The notes beneath the pieces are model-generated. The model searched no databases. It worked only from the letters and a program-made list of their open reading frames with translations, and was not told the DNA's origin. Positions 8,101-16,216 of a DNA stretch of 44,978 nt are shown one piece after another; positions within the stretch are counted from its first letter, which is position 1, and every line of letters starts with the position of its first letter. The DNA is from CAZAOY01 sp964486925 (GTDB lineage Bacteria > Bacillota > Clostridia > Oscillospirales > Ruminococcaceae), in NCBI GenBank assembly GCA_964486925.1, contig CAZAOY010000019.1:1-44978 (forward strand). The letters are read 5' to 3'. A program made the position numbers and the translations under genes.

Positions 8101-9009
8101 ATGAAGCTTAATAGACTTTTAGAGATAACCACCATCCTTCTTAATAAAAAAACCATTACCGCCGCCGAGCTTGCAAGTCGTTTTTCGGTGTCCACCCGCA
8201 CAATCTATCGGGACATCGATGTACTATCGGCGTCGGGAGTGCCTGTATACTCCACCCAAGGTACAAATGGAGGGATATCAATAATAGAGGATTACACCGT
8301 AAACCGTGCCGCACTCTCTAACAGCGAGCGGGAGAGCGTCTTACTGGCACTACAATCCCTAAAGGCAACTAAATATCCCGAGATCGACACCGCACTGGAG
8401 AAGCTAGGCGGTATCTTTAAACAGCCGGCTAGCGACTGGATATCGGTAGATTTTTCTCCATGGGGAAGTAACCCTAATGCATACGGAAAGTTTACAGATA
8501 TAAAGTACGCACTCCTTCAAAGCAGAGTTATCGAGCTTGATTACATTAACGGATGGAACGAGAAGAGTCGAAGAAGGATACAGCCTTTACGCTTGTTATT
8601 TAAGTCACAGTCATGGTATCTATGGGGGTTTTGCCTTTTAAAGCAGGACTACCGCACCTTTCGTATCTCACGGATAAAGCAGGTGGTGCTAACCGACGAA
8701 ACCTTTGACAGGGATAGAGTCAAAAAGCAGGTCACGCCTGTAGCACGGCAACAGCCACAGCCTCGCTATCTAGATCTAATCTTAGAGTTTACAATGCAGG
8801 CGCTACACAGACTTTATGACGATTACGACGAGGATATGATTGTTCAGCTAGAGAGCGGAAGATACCGCATAGAGGTAAGCTTCCCCGAGGACGATTGGGT
8901 GTATGGCTACATCCTAAGCTTTGGTAGTGCGGTCGAGGTCATAAAGCCTGATTACATGCGTGAGATAATAAAGGAGAAAGCTAGAGAGATTGCAAAGCAT
9001 TACGAGTAG
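8101..9009 (+). CDS. HTH/WYL-domain transcriptional regulator (YafY type)
   Basis: 302 aa. N-terminal DeoR/HTH_11-like winged helix (about 1-60; FSVSTRTIYRDIDVLSASGVPVY), then a WYL domain (about 140-215) containing the defining WYL tripeptide (SQSWYLWGFC), and a WCX-like C-terminal region. WYL domains bind nucleic-acid-type ligands in characterised members and many regulate stress or phage defence, but no target is visible here. AGGTGATAGA precedes the ATG. Monocistronic, convergent with the reductase gene across a shared terminator. Confidence 0.92.
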   Translation: MKLNRLLEITTILLNKKTITAAELASRFSVSTRTIYRDIDVLSASGVPVYSTQGTNGGISIIEDYTVNRAALSNSERESVLLALQSLKATKYPEIDTALEKLGGIFKQPASDWISVDFSPWGSNPNAYGKFTDIKYALLQSRVIELDYINGWNEKSRRRIQPLRLLFKSQSWYLWGFCLLKQDYRTFRISRIKQVVLTDETFDRDRVKKQVTPVARQQPQPRYLDLILEFTMQALHRLYDDYDEDMIVQLESGRYRIEVSFPEDDWVYGYILSFGSAVEVIKPDYMREIIKEKAREIAKHYE

Positions 9010-9024
9010 GGGACACCATCTAAG

Positions 9025-9066
9025 AAAAACGTACAAAGCCGAAGGTTATAGGCTTTGTACGTTTTT
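9025..9066. terminator. Bidirectional terminator between convergent genes
   Basis: A perfect 16-bp stem (AAAAACGTACAAAGCC at 9025-9040 with GGCTTTGTACGTTTTT at 9051-9066) and a 10-nt loop, with A and T runs at both feet. It serves the WYL gene and the minus-strand reductase gene. Confidence 0.9.
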
Positions 9067-9082
9067 AGGTTAGGTAATACAG

Positions 9083-10024
9083 TTAGCTGTAGATTAAGCG
9101 ATGTCTAAAGTAGAAGAAGTGGTCGCTATGGGAGTGGATTGACAACATCCTTGTATGTGGGTGTGATTTAGAGGTAAACTCTTTCCCAAACTGACCGATT
9201 GTTAAAGCCTTCCCGCCGATTAGGATACAGGAATAGTTTAAAAACATCTCATCCATTAGTCCCTCGCCCGTTAAAATGTGGGCATAGGATGGGGTTTCTA
9301 CAAGCAGTTTATCGATACCCATACGTTTTAGGATACACATTGCTACCCTTGTATTAGGCATACCTTGGCCTGTTGCGATAACTATAACCTTTCCTCTGTC
9401 AACGGTATCAAAGCTAGCAGGGAGATCCTCTATGCTGTTGTATGGGCCAAAAACCGCATATTCATTCTTAATGTTTTGCTTAACATACTCTAAGCCTGCC
9501 CCCGAGGTGCTAATCATAATAGGTATCTCTGGAGTATTAAAGAGTAGGTGGTCGTAAGGAATATCTGTGCCGTCTAGTGAGGTTATGATGTTGTACGGAA
9601 CGTCCACTGCACCTGATGAAATCCTAGAGTCCTCTAGATCTTTATCAAAGATATGTCCGGTAAAATCAGGTTCTGCCTGCATGGTTCTAGCGCCTATCAT
9701 AATACCATCCGCTAGACTGCGAAGCATGTTTAGTATCCACCAGTCCGCTAAAGCGCCCCCTTGGTCGTACTTATTCTCCTTTGCAACAAGCGGCCCTTGC
9801 GGGGCATCGGTAAAGGCAATTCTGCCGTCAATGGAGGTAACAAGAGAGGTGAAGGTATACGGTCTATCCTCGTATAACCCTTCAAACTTAACCTCGCCGT
9901 ATACTTTACTAATCTTATCCGCTGATAGGGTCTTTACAGCATAATCATCAAGGCTTTCACTTTTATAGATCTGTGTAAGCTTTACCTGTTCTACAGGCAT
10001 ATCCATCTTAAATAGTTCACTCAT
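9083..10024 (-). CDS. RibD C-terminal/dihydrofolate reductase-fold protein
   Basis: 313 aa. Contains a RibD_C-type NADPH reductase domain (about 55-290): TSLVTSIDGRIAF at the N-terminal strand, ADGIMIGARTMQAEPDF, and a late KLLVETPSYAHILTGEGLMDEMFL stretch, partly matching the conserved family blocks. The deaminase half of RibD is absent, as in many stand-alone reductase-like proteins. The substrate is unknown; a riboflavin-pathway role cannot be inferred because no other rib gene is nearby. AAGGAGG lies 8 nt before the ATG and a good promoter lies at 10082-10110. Confidence 0.82.
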   Translation of the reverse strand: MSELFKMDMPVEQVKLTQIYKSESLDDYAVKTLSADKISKVYGEVKFEGLYEDRPYTFTSLVTSIDGRIAFTDAPQGPLVAKENKYDQGGALADWWILNMLRSLADGIMIGARTMQAEPDFTGHIFDKDLEDSRISSGAVDVPYNIITSLDGTDIPYDHLLFNTPEIPIMISTSGAGLEYVKQNIKNEYAVFGPYNSIEDLPASFDTVDRGKVIVIATGQGMPNTRVAMCILKRMGIDKLLVETPSYAHILTGEGLMDEMFLNYSCILIGGKALTIGQFGKEFTSKSHPHTRMLSIHSHSDHFFYFRHRLIYS

Positions 10025-10081
10025 TAGGTAATCCTCCTTAGTTTTTACTTTGTTTTAATCTTAAACAAAGTGGCTGTCTTT

Positions 10082-10110
10082 ATTATATATTATATAAGGT
10101 TAAAAGTCAA
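10082..10110 (-). promoter_or_regulatory. Sigma-A promoter of the RibD_C-type gene
   Basis: Minus strand TTGACT (10105-10110), 17-nt spacer, TATAAT (10082-10087), about 60 nt before the start codon. Confidence 0.75.
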
Positions 10111-10160
10111 TAGGTATTAAGCAGTGGACACAGATTTTTTGGAGATTACTGACTATGCAA

Positions 10161-10196
10161 CAAATGTTGCGTTTAAAATGAAAAACGCAACATTTG
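10161..10196. repeat. 14-bp inverted repeat in the intergenic region
   Basis: CAAATGTTGCGTTT (10161-10174) and AAACGCAACATTTG (10183-10196) pair perfectly around an 8-nt loop. Neither side has a T run, so a classic intrinsic terminator is unlikely; an operator or RNA-processing hairpin is possible. It lies between the UroD-like gene and the RibD_C-type promoter. Confidence 0.6.
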
Positions 10197-10296
10197 AATG
10201 TAAAGTTAATTAATAAAGGTAGATACCGTTAATATAATCATTGTTAGGATTATGGCAGATAACAGCGTTAAATCGCTTAACTATATCGGTAATGAA

Positions 10297-10320
10297 GCTA
10301 CCATTAAGTGCTAAAGTAAT
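10297..10320 (+). repeat. Partial copy of the inverted-repeat element, downstream of the UroD-like gene
   Basis: The segment ending CATTAAGTGCTAAAGTAAT matches, at 21 of 24 positions, the reverse complement of the element end at 11759-11782. It sits 3 nt outside the stop codon of the UroD-like gene, so that gene is bracketed by inverted copies. No matching left arm was found for this copy. Confidence 0.6.
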
Positions 10321-10323
10321 ACC

Positions 10324-11739
10324 TTACCATAGTACGGTGGTCCATGCGAAGTTGTAGGCGGCACGGTCTACCGCTTCCCAAGCGGATCTTACTAACTCCA
10401 CATCCCCAGTAAGGTTTTTGTATGACCTACTCTCATCCTCAAACCGTCGGCAGACGTTTGGTGGCAGTGCGTTTGATAAAGCATAGTTTTGGGTAAACGG
10501 TATGACCTCTAGCTTCTTGTAGCCGTTGGAATGACCGCTCGAGTAGACCCCGTGCTCCATGGTATAGTCCACCACATGCCTAATGTTATCCGGGTTAACG
10601 TCGTTTAGCATTAAAGCAGAGGCATCTAACATATACCCGCCATCGCGCGCTAGGGTGTCAAACAGCTCCTTTAGGTGTGCGTTTAACTGCTCCTTTGTGC
10701 CACGGCAGAGTAGCTCGTAGCTTAACCCGCCGCTTATCGAAAATTTCTCTTTAAGCGGTACGGCCTTTTTAAGGTCGCCCTTGTCGATATGATAGATAAT
10801 ACCGTTTTGCGGTAGCTCTAGCAGTGAGTCGTAATGAGCCTCCCAGTTGCCCTCGCCGTAGAATAAAACTTGGTGACCCTTGCTGATAATCTCCTCTAGC
10901 ACAGGCTTTAGGGTCGGCCAGAAGATGTTGTTGAAGGTGTCATAGTTTACAAACGGTACACAGCCACGGTGCGCCCATAGTGTAATCGGTACATCCTTGT
11001 TAGGGTCAGCACTTCCTAGAGCGTTTGCCACGATATGCGGGATTAGCGCTTCACATGCCTTTAACACTACCTGCGGACGCTCGATACAGTCGATAGAAAG
11101 CTCCATAAACCCTCTAAACTTATCCGCTAGGATGTCAAGGGGTGCTTTTATCATCCCCGAGTTAGCCGACACCACCCCTGCGTCATACTTAAGCGCATTA
11201 GCGGCAGGCCCGAATGCGTTCATATAGTTTGCGTAAGCCATAGAACCCGATATTAACGCAAGGTTACTCTCAAGGCTTGTCACCTCGCCCGGCTTTGCAA
11301 CCCGTGAGGAACAGCGGGGTAGCCACTTTGTAAGCAGGAATGCGGTAGGGTCGGCGGTAAACTCCTCGTATTCATCTCCACGTAGGAACGCGTCATCCTC
11401 GCTCGGCTCGCTGTACTGTAACACGCTGGACATATCCACATCCACCCCAGGGACCTTAAGGTATCGGTGACCAAACGCCTTGCCAACACCATAGTTAGAC
11501 CAGATAGCGTTTAGCATTACCGCGTCGATATTCATATCCTTTGCCATCCGTCGGGTAGCTTCAAAGGCAAGGTTGTAGTCACACCCTACCTGTTGGGTGG
11601 TATAACCGCAGTACCTAGCGGCAACCTCTTGAAAGAAGAATCTAATGGGTATCCTATCGGGAGTATGGCGGTTCATCGCCGTAAGGTAGCGGTTAAACCG
11701 CTCGTTATACTGTCTTTCTACATTAACATCTTTAAACAT
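10324..11739 (-). CDS. Uroporphyrinogen decarboxylase (UroD)-family protein
   Basis: 471 aa, longer than housekeeping HemE (about 350 aa) and closer to the methyltransferase-like UroD branch (MtaA/CmuA relatives). Visible family stretches include RIPIRFFFQEVAARYCGYT near the N-terminus, LWAHRGCVPFVNYDTFNNIF, and a C-terminal GGYMLDASALMLNDVNPDN. No corrinoid-protein gene is adjacent, so neither a methyltransferase nor a porphyrin role can be fixed. The ATG at 11739 has AAAGGGGAAATT before it; ATGs at 11760 and 11784 would start at or inside a repeat element and were rejected. Inverted repeats flank both ends of the gene. Confidence 0.8.
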   Translation of the reverse strand: MFKDVNVERQYNERFNRYLTAMNRHTPDRIPIRFFFQEVAARYCGYTTQQVGCDYNLAFEATRRMAKDMNIDAVMLNAIWSNYGVGKAFGHRYLKVPGVDVDMSSVLQYSEPSEDDAFLRGDEYEEFTADPTAFLLTKWLPRCSSRVAKPGEVTSLESNLALISGSMAYANYMNAFGPAANALKYDAGVVSANSGMIKAPLDILADKFRGFMELSIDCIERPQVVLKACEALIPHIVANALGSADPNKDVPITLWAHRGCVPFVNYDTFNNIFWPTLKPVLEEIISKGHQVLFYGEGNWEAHYDSLLELPQNGIIYHIDKGDLKKAVPLKEKFSISGGLSYELLCRGTKEQLNAHLKELFDTLARDGGYMLDASALMLNDVNPDNIRHVVDYTMEHGVYSSGHSNGYKKLEVIPFTQNYALSNALPPNVCRRFEDESRSYKNLTGDVELVRSAWEAVDRAAYNFAWTTVLW

Positions 11740-11758
11740 AATTTCCCCTTTTATCTCC

Positions 11759-11858
11759 ATTACTTCGGCACTTAATGGTACCAACTGTGCTTTGCGTTTC
11801 TTTGGCTACTAGCTTAAAATTAGAGAAAAAACTAGCGACATTTAAGTGCCGAAGTAAT
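11759..11858 (-). repeat. 100-bp inverted-repeat element, copy A
   Basis: The ends ATTACTTCGGCACTTAATG (11759-11777) and CATTTAAGTGCCGAAGTAAT (11839-11858) are inverted copies apart from one inserted base; the interior is non-coding. A related copy lies at 29075-29162 and a partial one at 10297-10320. The size and terminal inverted repeats resemble a MITE, but no target-site duplication is clear. It ends 19 nt upstream of the UroD-like start codon, so it would be transcribed as a structured leader. Confidence 0.7.
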
Positions 11859-11875
11859 ATATAATATCTGTATTA

Positions 11876-14167
11876 CTAGCTTTTCTGCAAAGCTACCACT
11901 ACGTCATCCTTTGAAAGCAGCTTTTGCTTGCCGTATAGATTTATGGTGATATCCTCACCGTCAAGCAGTTTGATTGTAACGTTTTCCTTGTCCACCTTAA
12001 TGGATAGCTTGCGGGATTTGTAGTTTATCTTAAACTCGTACAGCTCCCAACAGTCCGGTAGGAATGGGGAGAAGGATAGACCGTCATAGCTTCGCATACC
12101 CGCAAACCCATGTGCGATGGAGAGCCAGCTTCCCGCCATGGAGGTTATGTGACATCCGTCCTCGGTGTCGTTGTTTATGTTGTCTAGGTCTAGCCTTGCG
12201 GTACGCTGATACATCTCTACCGCCTTCTCCGATTTGCCAATCTCTGCGGCTAGTATGCTGTGCACACATGGGGATAGGCTTGATTCATGCACTGTCATTG
12301 GTTCATAGAAGTTAAAGTTTAGCTCCTTAGTAGCCTTGTCAAACCTGTCAGGTAGCATGTAAAAGCTTTGAAGGGTATCGGCTTGCTTTATAAAGCAGGA
12401 ACGAAGTATCCTGTCCCACGACCAGTTTTGGTTAATCGGACGGTCAGCTTCGCTAAGGGTATCCACAGAGCGGATGTCCTTATCCATAAAGCCGTCATGC
12501 GCTAGGAAAACTCCTGTAGCTTCGTCCTTGCCAAGGTAGATATTTGAAGCAATATCCTCGTATCTTTGTAGCTTATCCTCGGTAAGTCCAAGGTTTTCAA
12601 GCCTTTCTACATCCATACCGCTATCGGCACATTCTCTAGCCGCTTGTGCTGTATAGCTTAGGCAAAACTTTGCCATAAAGTTTGTATAGAAGTTGTTGTT
12701 TATGTTGTTTTCATACTCGTTAGGCCCTGTTACACCGTGGATAACGTACTGGTTACGCACCTTTGAATAGTGAACTCGGCTTGCCCAGAACCTTGCAATC
12801 CCTGCAAGCACGTCAATACCGTAGTCGATTAGATACTGTTTATCCCCTGTGTAGGTTACGTAGTTGTAGACTGCGTGGGCGATCGCCGCATTTCGGTGGA
12901 TCTCCTCAAAGGTAATCTCCCATTCATTGTGACACTCTAAGCCGTTGAAGGTTACCATAGGGTAGAGTGCGCCGTCAAGACCTTGTTGTCTTGCATTTTC
13001 AAATGCACCCTCTAGCTGATTATACCGATATAGCAGAAGGTTTTTTGCCACCTTTTGGTCGGCAACCGATAGGTACATCGGTAGGCAGTAGGCTTCGGTA
13101 TCCCAGTAGGTTGCTCCGCCGTACTTCTCGCCTGTGAACCCCTTAGGCCCAAAGTTTAGCCTTGCATCCTCGCCGTAGTAGGTGCTAAACAGCTGAAATA
13201 GGTTAAATCTTATACCCTGCTGTGCCGCGTCATCCCCTGCGATTATAACGTCCGATTTGCTCCATCTGTCCGCCCAACCGTCAATCTGTGCTTGTTTGTT
13301 GTTGTCATACCCTAAGGCTACAGCCTTGTTTATTATAGACACAGCGGACTTAGCAAGCTTAGACTCCTCCATATCTCTAGAGGTGGTTATAACCACATAT
13401 TTAGTTAGAGTAACGGCGGTGTTAGCGGGTACATCTAGTGTATAGCTAGAGGTTACCCTGCCACTTGCAGACGAGGTTTCCCTATTAGTGATAGGGTTAA
13501 TCTGCTCTGTCATAGCGGTGCATACTGTAAACTGCGGTACATCGTATGGGTTTTTCTTTGTTCTAGTAATTATGTAGGATACATCCCCGTTATTACCTTC
13601 CTCTATCATATCCCAGAAGGTTTCGTCGTAGTTTGAATCCTCGTTATGGACATTGCCGTCAATAAAGGAATCAAGCTTTATCTTAGCATTATAGTCCGCT
13701 GTTACGGTGTAGTTAATTAAAAGCAGTTCCTTTGTAGCAACCGATAAAAACCGTTCGGTATTAACCGTTACAGTACCCTTATCGGTTTTAACGGTAAAGC
13801 GGCGTAGCAGAATACCCTTTTGCATATCTAATTCACGGTAGAAATCCAATACAGGAAGGGTGGCTAGGTCGACTTCGTTGCCGTCCACTGTAAGGTGGAT
13901 TGGGATAATATTTACCGCATTAATTGCCTTACCAAAGTATTTAGGGTAACCGTTCTTCCACCAGCCAACCCTTGTTTTATCGGGAAACCACACCCCGCCG
14001 ATATAGGTTCCTCTATGAGAGTCGCCCGAGTACGCTTCCTCAAAGTTTCCTCGCATACCCATATATCCGTTGCCGATTGAGGTAAGCGATTCGCTAAGCC
14101 GCATGTCCTCCGTATGTAGGGTAGTTTCAACAAGCTTCCATGGATCTACATTAAATAGTGTTTTCAT
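11876..14167 (-). CDS. Glycoside hydrolase family 65 phosphorylase, probably maltose phosphorylase
   Basis: 763 aa, the usual GH65 length. Cytosolic enzyme converting maltose plus phosphate to beta-glucose-1-phosphate and glucose. Visible: N-terminal beta-sandwich region (about 1-270), the (alpha/alpha)6 barrel with YWDTEAYCLPMYL (about 354-366), the maltose-phosphorylase-like HNEWEITFEEIHRN (about 413-426), and the catalytic acid in GPNEYENN (E484). Kojibiose or trehalose phosphorylase activity is possible, but the motifs and the GH13 neighbour favour maltose. AAGGAG lies 9 nt before the ATG. It follows the GH13 gene by 21 nt, so they form an operon. No beta-phosphoglucomutase gene is seen nearby. 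Confidence 0.9.
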   Translation of the reverse strand: MKTLFNVDPWKLVETTLHTEDMRLSESLTSIGNGYMGMRGNFEEAYSGDSHRGTYIGGVWFPDKTRVGWWKNGYPKYFGKAINAVNIIPIHLTVDGNEVDLATLPVLDFYRELDMQKGILLRRFTVKTDKGTVTVNTERFLSVATKELLLINYTVTADYNAKIKLDSFIDGNVHNEDSNYDETFWDMIEEGNNGDVSYIITRTKKNPYDVPQFTVCTAMTEQINPITNRETSSASGRVTSSYTLDVPANTAVTLTKYVVITTSRDMEESKLAKSAVSIINKAVALGYDNNKQAQIDGWADRWSKSDVIIAGDDAAQQGIRFNLFQLFSTYYGEDARLNFGPKGFTGEKYGGATYWDTEAYCLPMYLSVADQKVAKNLLLYRYNQLEGAFENARQQGLDGALYPMVTFNGLECHNEWEITFEEIHRNAAIAHAVYNYVTYTGDKQYLIDYGIDVLAGIARFWASRVHYSKVRNQYVIHGVTGPNEYENNINNNFYTNFMAKFCLSYTAQAARECADSGMDVERLENLGLTEDKLQRYEDIASNIYLGKDEATGVFLAHDGFMDKDIRSVDTLSEADRPINQNWSWDRILRSCFIKQADTLQSFYMLPDRFDKATKELNFNFYEPMTVHESSLSPCVHSILAAEIGKSEKAVEMYQRTARLDLDNINNDTEDGCHITSMAGSWLSIAHGFAGMRSYDGLSFSPFLPDCWELYEFKINYKSRKLSIKVDKENVTIKLLDGEDITINLYGKQKLLSKDDVVVALQKS

Positions 14168-14188
14168 CTAAGCCTTCTCCTTTTTATC

Positions 14189-15910
14189 TTACATTAATAT
14201 TAACCCTGATTTTAGTTCTACCGTTAGATTTTTGGTATCCATCTGGTGACCGGTAATAAGCTCTGTTAGCGTTTTATCTGCGCCTAGGTTGTTAAGGTCT
14301 AAGGTTAACGCTTTATCGGTGTTGTTTATCACCACCCATACATTTTGGTCGTTGTAGCTTCTTCTTAGGATAAACAGGTCGTTACGGCTGTACATATAGG
14401 TTTCGCCGTACTTTAGCGGGTCGGTGGTCTTTCTTATCTGTATTAGCTTTTTATAGTATTCATAAAGCCCCATATCCCAACTATCTCTATCCCAGTTAAA
14501 GGTGCGGCGGCAGTCTGGGTCACCATCACCAACCATCCCTATCTCTGTGCCGTAGTAGGTGCAGGGGATACCAACGTAACTCATGATAAAGAGCACCGCA
14601 TTGCGAAGCAGGGATATGTCCTCGTTACACTGGGTTAAAAACCGTGGGGTATCGTGGCTGTCCAAGAGATTTAGCATTGAGAAGTTTACCTGTGCGGTGT
14701 TTCGCATAATCGCCCCGCTTAGACGCTGTTCAAACTCGGTAGCGTCTATAACCCGCTTAGCAAAGTAATCACCCGCCGCATTGGTTACAGGGTAGTTCAT
14801 AGCGCTGTCAAACTGGTCACCGTTTAGCCATGGTGAGCAGTCATGCCAGTTCTCGCCGATTATCAGCGCTTCTGGTTTAACTGCTTTGACCGCCTTTCTA
14901 AACTCCCGCCAGAAGGTATGGTCAACCTCATCCGCCACATCAAGCCGCCAACCATCGATATCAAACTCCTTTATCCAGTAGGTAGCCGCACCGATAAGAT
15001 AGTCTAAAACCTCGCTGTTAGCGGTGTTTAACCTAGGCATATCGCCGTAAAACCCAAAGGTTTTGTAGTTAGGGTTACTAGGAGTAACAGGGAAGCTGTC
15101 GATGTAAAACCAGTCTTTATATCGAGAGCTTTCACCGTTTTGTAACACATCCTTAAATGGTGCAAAATCTACCCCGCAGTGGTTGTACACCGCGTCAAGA
15201 ATAACCTTAATACCGTTTGCATGAGCCTTCTGCACTAGCTCTAAAAACAGCTTTTTATCTCCAAAATGCTCGTCTATCTCAAGATAGTCTGCCGTATTGT
15301 ACTTGTGGTTTGAGGGGGATTTAAAGATTGGGGTTATGTAAAATCCGTTTACCCCTAGCTCCTTTAGGTAGTCGATACTGTCGATTATACCCTGAAGGTT
15401 ACCTCCATAAAAGCTGTCGCCCTTTGGTTTTTCGCCCCATGGAGTAAGTGGGGTAGGGGTTACTGCCGAGCTTTCTGCACGTCTAAATCTGTCGGGGAAG
15501 ATTTGGTAGAACACCGCCTCGTTCACCCATTTTGGCTCTCTATGCAGGTCGATGTCGTTAACAACAGGGTACTGAAAGTATCTGTCGCCCATAAGCTTTA
15601 TGGTATCCTTACTAAAGAACCCCGCCTCGCTGTAGTAGTGGACTTCGTCGCCCTTAGTAAGCATAAAGTAGTATCCTATCCGTGTATCCGACTGCTTAAT
15701 ACGGTACTCATAGTAGTCAAAAAGCTTGTCGGAGGATACCTTGGTCATCTTCTTTGTGGTTAGGCTATCAAAGGTGTACTTTACGCCATAGATTATGCTA
15801 ACCTCGTCCACATCATCCTTTGCTGTGCGGATACGTATATGCAGTTCATCAATCCTATAGGCATAGCCGTAGCTACTTTTTGGGATATGCAAAATTGCGC
15901 AGTAGTTCAT
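14189..15910 (-). CDS. GH13 alpha-glycosidase, cyclomaltodextrinase/neopullulanase type
   Basis: 573 aa. An N-terminal CBM34-like beta domain (about 1-120) precedes a GH13 barrel (FYQIFPDRF about 134-142). Catalytic residues read as nucleophile D324 (GWRLDVADEV), acid/base E353 (IIGENWHD) and transition-state D420 (LLDSHDTPR). No signal peptide, so intracellular: it would cut cyclomaltodextrins or maltodextrins to maltose for the downstream GH65 enzyme. The ATG at 15910 has GGAG rather far upstream (17 nt), so the start is a little uncertain. Transcribed from a promoter at 16100-16128 through a long leader. Confidence 0.9.
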   Translation of the reverse strand: MNYCAILHIPKSSYGYAYRIDELHIRIRTAKDDVDEVSIIYGVKYTFDSLTTKKMTKVSSDKLFDYYEYRIKQSDTRIGYYFMLTKGDEVHYYSEAGFFSKDTIKLMGDRYFQYPVVNDIDLHREPKWVNEAVFYQIFPDRFRRAESSAVTPTPLTPWGEKPKGDSFYGGNLQGIIDSIDYLKELGVNGFYITPIFKSPSNHKYNTADYLEIDEHFGDKKLFLELVQKAHANGIKVILDAVYNHCGVDFAPFKDVLQNGESSRYKDWFYIDSFPVTPSNPNYKTFGFYGDMPRLNTANSEVLDYLIGAATYWIKEFDIDGWRLDVADEVDHTFWREFRKAVKAVKPEALIIGENWHDCSPWLNGDQFDSAMNYPVTNAAGDYFAKRVIDATEFEQRLSGAIMRNTAQVNFSMLNLLDSHDTPRFLTQCNEDISLLRNAVLFIMSYVGIPCTYYGTEIGMVGDGDPDCRRTFNWDRDSWDMGLYEYYKKLIQIRKTTDPLKYGETYMYSRNDLFILRRSYNDQNVWVVINNTDKALTLDLNNLGADKTLTELITGHQMDTKNLTVELKSGLILM

Positions 15911-16008
15911 AGCATATTAATCCATTTCTCCGCCGTTACATGATTGTATTAATTGTGTAAAAAACATCTGTTATAGTTACGTATACCTTCAAATGTTTAC
16001 TTATAATG

Positions 16009-16022
16009 TAAATTCGCTTACT
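16009..16022 (-). promoter_or_regulatory. Possible cre-like site in the maltodextrin operon leader
   Basis: The minus strand reads AGTAAGCGAATTTA, matching the CcpA cre consensus TGNAARCGNWWWCA at 12 of 14 positions; the two misses include the outer T and C. It lies about 80 nt downstream of the predicted start site, a position compatible with roadblock repression. Weak evidence. Confidence 0.3.
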
Positions 16023-16033
16023 CAATTAATACA

Positions 16034-16067
16034 CTAAAGCTTACTCACAGCGGCAGATAAGCTTTAG
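16034..16067 (-). promoter_or_regulatory. Leader hairpin before the GH13 gene
   Basis: CTAAAGCTTA (16034-16043) and TAAGCTTTAG (16058-16067) form a perfect 10-bp stem with a 14-nt loop, between the promoter and the coding region. There is no T run after it, so a terminator is unlikely. Confidence 0.45.
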
Positions 16068-16099
16068 CTGTTACATCGTTATAACCTTTTACTGTTATG

Positions 16100-16128
16100 A
16101 TTATACACTAATTATAAAGTTTTTTCAA
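16100..16128 (-). promoter_or_regulatory. Sigma-A promoter of the GH13-GH65 operon
   Basis: Minus strand TTGAAA (16123-16128), 17-nt spacer, TATAAT (16100-16105). It gives a leader of about 180 nt before the GH13 start. Confidence 0.7.
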
Positions 16129-16178
16129 TAGAATTTTGTAAAATTTATGTTATTCTTTGCTATTTTATCTCAACAAAA

Positions 16179-16206
16179 TAGCTGTTGCAAAATCCTGCAA
16201 CAGCTA
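16179..16206 (-). terminator. Terminator of the NfeD-SPFH operon
   Basis: TAGCTGTTGCA and TGCAACAGCTA form a perfect 11-bp stem with a 6-nt loop, 10 nt past the SPFH stop. Minus-strand RNA continues with UUUUGUU. Confidence 0.8.
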
Positions 16207-16216
16207 TATATTAAAT

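Noticed and set aside
10161..10196. Intrinsic terminator of the UroD-like gene
   Set aside because: The 14-bp stem is strong, but no T run follows it on either strand, so it is listed only as an inverted repeat.
12064..12315. 83-codon plus-strand frame inside the GH65 gene
   Set aside because: Antisense shadow with Arg/Cys-rich composition unlike real proteins here.
15503..15763. 86-codon plus-strand frame inside the GH13 gene
   Set aside because: It lies wholly antisense to a gene with intact catalytic motifs and has no ribosome binding site; a shadow frame, like many others in the window.
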